Assembly (NCBI GenBank): GCA_900470195.1
Contig: UEIJ01000018.1
Coordinates: 62,001-126,000 of the forward strand
Direction: 5' to 3'
Source of the DNA: Hyphomicrobiales bacterium
Lineage (GTDB): Bacteria > Pseudomonadota > Alphaproteobacteria > Rhizobiales > Rhizobiaceae
Length of the DNA: 64,000 bases
The notes beneath the pieces are model-generated. The model was not told the DNA's origin and searched no databases. It saw nothing but the letters and a program-made list of their open reading frames with translations. Made by a program: the position numbers and the translations under genes. Position 1 is the stretch's first letter. Every line of letters starts with the position of its first letter. Below are positions 60,725-64,000 of this stretch, piece after piece.

Positions 60725-60749
60725 CTTCGCGCAAGCTTCGCAAGCTAGG
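60725..60749 (+). promoter_or_regulatory. TCRCGCAAG-type direct-repeat site upstream of flhA, candidate FtcR box
   Basis: TTCGCGCAAGCTTCGC (60726-60741), then GCTAGG (60744-60749). The octamer CGCAAGCT occurs twice at a 9-base period (60730-60737 and 60739-60746). This is the most regular of the five sites. It ends about 25 bases before the flhA start, as the fliF site does before fliF. Confidence 0.55.
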
Positions 60750-60774
60750 GTCCGCTTCGAAACAGGAGACGGAT

Positions 60775-62865
60775 GTGCAGCAGGCAGCGGCTAAACCCTT
60801 CATGAAAAGCGGATTTCTGACCGGCAGCGACATGGGTCTGGCGGTTGGCATCATCATCATCCTGACGGTGCTTTTCCTGCCTGTTCCGGCGGTCGTGCTG
60901 GATATCGGGCTGGCGTTCTCGATTGCCTTTTCGGTCCTGATCCTGATGGTGGCGCTGTGGATTCAGCGCCCGCTCGACTTTTCCGCCTTCCCGACGGTGC
61001 TGCTCATCGCCACCATGATGCGATTGTCGCTGAACATCGCGACGACGCGCGTGATCCTGACCCATGGCAACGAAGGCTATCTCGCCGCCGGTCATGTGAT
61101 CCACGGCTTCTCGCAATTCGTGATGGGCGGCGATTTCGTCATCGGTCTGGTGGTTTTCTGCATCCTGATCATCGTCAACTTCCTCGTCATCACCAAGGGC
61201 GCGACCCGTATCGCGGAAGTGGGCGCGCGCTTCACGCTCGACGCCATTCCCGGCAAGCAGATGGCCATCGATGCCGACCTTTCGTCCGGCCTGATCGATG
61301 AAAAGGAAGCGCAGCGCCGCCGCCGCGAGCTGGAAGAGGAAAGCTCCTTCTTCGGCTCCATGGACGGTGCATCGAAATTCGTGCGCGGCGATGCGATTGC
61401 GGGGCTTATCATCACCGCCGTCAATATTTTCGGCGGCATCATCATCGGCGCCACGCGCCACGACATGGACATTGCGCACGCGGCGGACGTCTTCACCAAA
61501 CTGTCGGTCGGCGACGGTCTGGTCACGCAGATTCCGGCGCTGATCGTCTCGCTTGCCGCCGGTCTTCTGGTGTCGAAGGGCGGCACCCGCGGCTCCGCCG
61601 ATCAGGCGATCTTCGGCCAGCTCGGCGCCTATCCGAAGGCGCTTCTGGTGGCGGCAATGCTGCTCTTCGTGCTGGGCATCATGCCGGGCCTGCCAGCCTT
61701 CCCCTTCTTCATGCTGGGCGGCGCAATGGCTTTCATCGGCATTGCCGTGCCGCGCCGTCAGGCGCGCCAGCGCGAGGCGGAAGCGAACGAAGCCGGCAAG
61801 AAGCAGCGCGAAGCGGAAGAGCAGGAGCGCAACTCCGTCAAGGCGTCGCTTGAAACCAACCAGATCGAGCTTTGCCTCGGCAAGCAGCTTTCCGCCCGGC
61901 TGATCGCCTCGCAACAGGAACTGGCGCATCGCGTCAACAAGATGCGCCGCAAGTTCGCGCAGGAATACGGCTTCGTCATCCCCGAGATCAAGGTGACGGA
62001 CGACATTGCGCTGCCGCCGAAAAGCTACCGCATCAAGATACACGGCACGGCTGTCGCCAGCCACGAGCTGCGCGTCGGCGAAACGCTCGTCGTGCTGGGC
62101 GAGCGCCCGATTCCGTCCATCCCCGGCGAAGAAGTGCGCGAGCCGGCCTTCGGCATGCGCGCCTATTCCGTGCCGGAAACCTTTGCGTCCGATCTGCGCC
62201 GCGATGGATACATGACCGTGGACAATCTCTCGGTTCTGCTGACGCATTTGAGCGAAATCGTCCGCAATAATCTGGCCCAGCTTCTTTCCTACAAGGATAT
62301 GCGCATTCTGCTGGACCGACTGGGGCCTGAATATCGCAAGCTTCTGGAAGATATCTGCCCGTCGCATATTTCCTATTCGGGCCTGCAGGCGGTGCTGAAA
62401 CTGCTGCTCGCCGAGCGCATTTCCATTCGCAACCTGCACCTGATTCTCGAAGCCATCGCGGAAATCGCGCCGCTCGTCCGCCGCCCGGAAATGATCGTGG
62501 AGCATGTCCGTATGCGCATGGCGCAGCAGATTTGCGGCGATCTTGCCGACAATGGCGTGCTGAATGTGCTGCGCCTCGGCAATCGGTGGGATCTGGTTTT
62601 CCACCAGAGCCTCAAGCGTGACGCCAAGGGCGAAATCGTCGAATTCGACATCGATCCGCGTCTGCTGGAACAGTTCGGCACGGAAGCTTCCACTGTTATT
62701 CGCAAGCATTTCGACAATGGCGAACGTTTCGTGCTGGTGTCCTCGCCGGAAGCGCGGCCCTACATCCGCATGATCATCGAGCGCCTGTTCGCTACCTTGC
62801 CCGTTCTGTCGCACGTTGAAATCGCCCGCGGTGTGGAGGTGAAGTCACTTGGTGCGATTTCGTAG
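60775..62865 (+). CDS. flhA: Flagellar export gate protein FlhA
   Basis: A 696-aa gate protein. The N-terminal half has about eight helices with the FHIPEP-family signature region ([85 protein letters not shown]). The C-terminal half is the cytoplasmic export platform. The GTG at 60775 has AGGAG six bases upstream. It directly follows fliQ (58-base gap with the regulatory site). In other rhizobia fliR follows closely; here a repeat block intervenes. Confidence 0.97.
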   Translation: MQQAAAKPFMKSGFLTGSDMGLAVGIIIILTVLFLPVPAVVLDIGLAFSIAFSVLILMVALWIQRPLDFSAFPTVLLIATMMRLSLNIATTRVILTHGNEGYLAAGHVIHGFSQFVMGGDFVIGLVVFCILIIVNFLVITKGATRIAEVGARFTLDAIPGKQMAIDADLSSGLIDEKEAQRRRRELEEESSFFGSMDGASKFVRGDAIAGLIITAVNIFGGIIIGATRHDMDIAHAADVFTKLSVGDGLVTQIPALIVSLAAGLLVSKGGTRGSADQAIFGQLGAYPKALLVAAMLLFVLGIMPGLPAFPFFMLGGAMAFIGIAVPRRQARQREAEANEAGKKQREAEEQERNSVKASLETNQIELCLGKQLSARLIASQQELAHRVNKMRRKFAQEYGFVIPEIKVTDDIALPPKSYRIKIHGTAVASHELRVGETLVVLGERPIPSIPGEEVREPAFGMRAYSVPETFASDLRRDGYMTVDNLSVLLTHLSEIVRNNLAQLLSYKDMRILLDRLGPEYRKLLEDICPSHISYSGLQAVLKLLLAERISIRNLHLILEAIAEIAPLVRRPEMIVEHVRMRMAQQICGDLADNGVLNVLRLGNRWDLVFHQSLKRDAKGEIVEFDIDPRLLEQFGTEASTVIRKHFDNGERFVLVSSPEARPYIRMIIERLFATLPVLSHVEIARGVEVKSLGAIS

Positions 62866-62902
62866 TTCACGACGGATCGATCCTTCGGTCTCTCGATCCT
62901 TC

Positions 62903-63281
62903 GATCCTTCGAGACGGTTCCCTTCGCTGCGCTCAGGGCACCTCCTCAGGATGAGGGGCGGAGCGGACTGGAGAAGCCACGGCGTCGGTTTTTCGGGTGC
63001 CTACCCGCAAGGTGAAGGAATGGATTGGCGATGCCCCTCTATCCGGGCCGAGGGTGTGTGGCTCAGAGGGAAGGGAGCACTGGCTTACGTCCTCACCTTA
63101 AAGCGCCATGCCGAAAGATGAGGGAAGACTATCACCACCGCCCTCATCCTGAGGAGGTGCCCTGAGCGGAGCGAAGGGAACCGTCTCGAAGGATCAGGGC
63201 TGCGCCCACGCCCCTCATCCTGAGGAGCCATGCCGAGCTTGTCGAGGCTTGGCGTCTCGAAGGATCGAAGGATCGAAGGAT
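62903..63281. repeat. Inverted-repeat block between flhA and fliR
   Basis: Bases 62903-62956 and 63142-63195 are 54-bp inverted arms with a single mismatch. Their words include GACGGTTCCCTTCGCT, CTCAGGGCACCTCCTCAGGA and the complement CCTCATCCTGAGGAGG. A third, related unit starts at 63213 (CCTCATCCTGAGGAGC) and ends in three tandem CGAAGGAT (63258-63281), mirrored by GATCCTTC copies near 62894-62910. The 185-bp core shows no gene. The 457-base gap 62866-63322 is the largest within the flagellar operons. No transposase or target duplication was seen. Confidence 0.85.
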
Positions 63282-63322
63282 GGGGGGAGTAATTATTGCT
63301 TCATACGATGAAAGGGCCCTGA

Positions 63323-64000
63323 GTGCCTGTCGCGCAATTGCCGCTCAACGAAATCATCCTGGCCGCCGTTCTGGCGTTCTGCCGCATCGGCGCGTGCCTG
63401 ATGCTGATGCCGGGGCTTTCGAGCGCGCGCATTCCGTTGCAAGTCAGGCTCTACATCGCGCTGGCCTGTTCATTCGCGGTGCTACCGCTCGTGCTGCAGC
63501 GCATCGTCACCGTTGTCGATGCCGGCCAGCCCTGGACCCTGTTCCGCCTGATGGCGAGCGAAATGTTCGTCGGCGCGGTTATCGGCATTCTGGCGCATAT
63601 CTATTTCTGGGCGCTGCAATTCATGGCCAGCACGATGGCCGTTTCCATCGGCTATTCCGGTTCCCCCTCCGATGCTATCACGGAAAGTGAACCGCAGGCG
63701 ACGATGGCCACAATCGTCACCTTCAGCGCGCTGTTCCTGTTCTTCATCACCGACATGCATCTGGAAATATTCCGGGCGCTGCTCAATTCCTATGTGGCCA
63801 TTCCGGTGGACGGGCAGTTCCGGCCCGACGCGGCGATGATTGATTTCACCGATGCGCTTTCGGCGGCTTTTCTGGCGACACTGCGTATCGCAGCACCGTT
63901 CATCGTCTTTGCGATTCTCGTCAATTTCGCCATCGGTCTGGTGAACAAGCTGACGCCGACAATACCGGTCTACTTCGTATCGATGCCGTTCGTGCTCGGC
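63323..64000 (+). CDS. fliR: Flagellar export gate protein FliR (cut by window end)
   Basis: 226 codons are open to the window end. Start GTG at 63323 with AAGGGCCC upstream. The translated sequence MPVAQLPLNEIILAAVLAFCRIGACLMLMPGLSSARIPLQVRLYIALACSFAVLPLV and LMASEMFVGAVIGILAHIYFWALQFMASTMAVSIGYSG is the FliR signature, with further helices FLFFITDMHLEIFRALLNSY and IAAPFIVFAILVNFAIGLVNKLTPTIPVYFVSMPFVLG. About 25-30 residues should be missing at the C-terminus. Confidence 0.95.
   Translation, partial: MPVAQLPLNEIILAAVLAFCRIGACLMLMPGLSSARIPLQVRLYIALACSFAVLPLVLQRIVTVVDAGQPWTLFRLMASEMFVGAVIGILAHIYFWALQFMASTMAVSIGYSGSPSDAITESEPQATMATIVTFSALFLFFITDMHLEIFRALLNSYVAIPVDGQFRPDAAMIDFTDALSAAFLATLRIAAPFIVFAILVNFAIGLVNKLTPTIPVYFVSMPFVLG

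Noticed and set aside
60745..62814. Open frame of about 689 codons antisense to flhA
   Set aside because: The FlhA frame has all family motifs and a proper ribosome-binding site; the antisense translation is rich in His, Arg and Gln and has no start signal.
62957..63141. Possible gene remnant in the core of the flhA-fliR repeat block
   Set aside because: Six-frame reading by eye gave no recognisable protein fragment; nothing resembling a transposase.
1..64000. tRNA, rRNA, CRISPR array, complete insertion sequence or prophage genes
   Set aside because: None was recognised on either strand; repeats present are dispersed palindromes, not regularly spaced arrays.

Overview
The window comes from an alphaproteobacterium of the Brucella/Ochrobactrum group (Rhizobiales). 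The evidence is a 260-aa LuxR-type regulator recognisable as VjbR, a 227-aa OmpR-type regulator recognisable as FtcR, the rhizobial flagellar gene order with motC, motE, flaF and flbT, and a uniformly GC-rich coding style with many ATGA/GTGA overlaps. As I recall, classical Brucella carry their flagellar genes in several separate chromosome II blocks. Here they are almost contiguous, which suggests Ochrobactrum or an early-branching Brucella. No gene looks frameshifted. No insertion sequence, tRNA, rRNA or CRISPR array was seen.

Layout. (1) 1-6.7 kb, metabolism and transport: the end of an unknown gene, a small membrane protein, a NicO metal permease with its DUF1007 partner, an amidase/LysR pair, and a group IV ornithine/lysine decarboxylase behind a long structured leader, followed by a GNAT acetyltransferase. 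(2) 6.7-17.7 kb, exopolysaccharide: Wzz/GumC, Wzx flippase, four glycosyltransferase-type genes, a Wzy/ligase and two Gfo/Idh/MocA oxidoreductases. (3) 17.8-24.7 kb: MOSC protein, gnd, and a four-gene binding-protein ABC transporter preceded by a 13-bp perfect inverted repeat. (4) 24.7-29.7 kb: an EmrAB-type efflux pair, its divergent TetR regulator with two matching operators, and vjbR. (5) 29.8-64 kb: the flagellar regulon. On the minus strand lie flhB-fliG-fliN-(coiled-coil protein)-fliM-motA. On the plus strand lie DUF1217-flgF-fliI-(unknown), then flgB-flgC-fliE-flgG-flgA-flgI-motE-flgH-fliL-fliP, fliC, fliF-(FliH-like)-motB-motC-fliK-(transglycosylase), ftcR, flgE-flgK-flgL-flaF-flbT-flgD-fliQ, flhA and fliR (cut by the window end).

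How the parts work together. The export gate (FlhA, FlhB, FliP, FliQ, FliR), ATPase (FliI, candidate FliH), MS ring (FliF), switch (FliG, FliM, FliN), stator (MotA, MotB, with MotC and MotE), rod (FlgB, FlgC, FlgF, FlgG, FliE), P and L rings (FlgI, FlgH, FlgA), hook (FlgE, FlgD, FliK), junction proteins (FlgK, FlgL), one flagellin and the flagellin-specific regulators FlaF/FlbT are all present. No fliA, flgM, fliD, fliS or recognisable fliJ is in view. Regulation appears to be layered. Exact TTAA-N7-TTAA boxes (CtrA consensus) lie about 170-190 bp upstream of both vjbR and ftcR. A TCRCGCAAG core lies in front of the motA, flgB, fliF, flgE and flhA transcription units and is a candidate FtcR site. 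The fliC leader can fold into a branched structure that may be a target of FlbT.

At least six copies or fragments of a roughly 100-bp palindromic repeat family sit between transcription units and sometimes supply stop codons. A different inverted-repeat block separates flhA from fliR.
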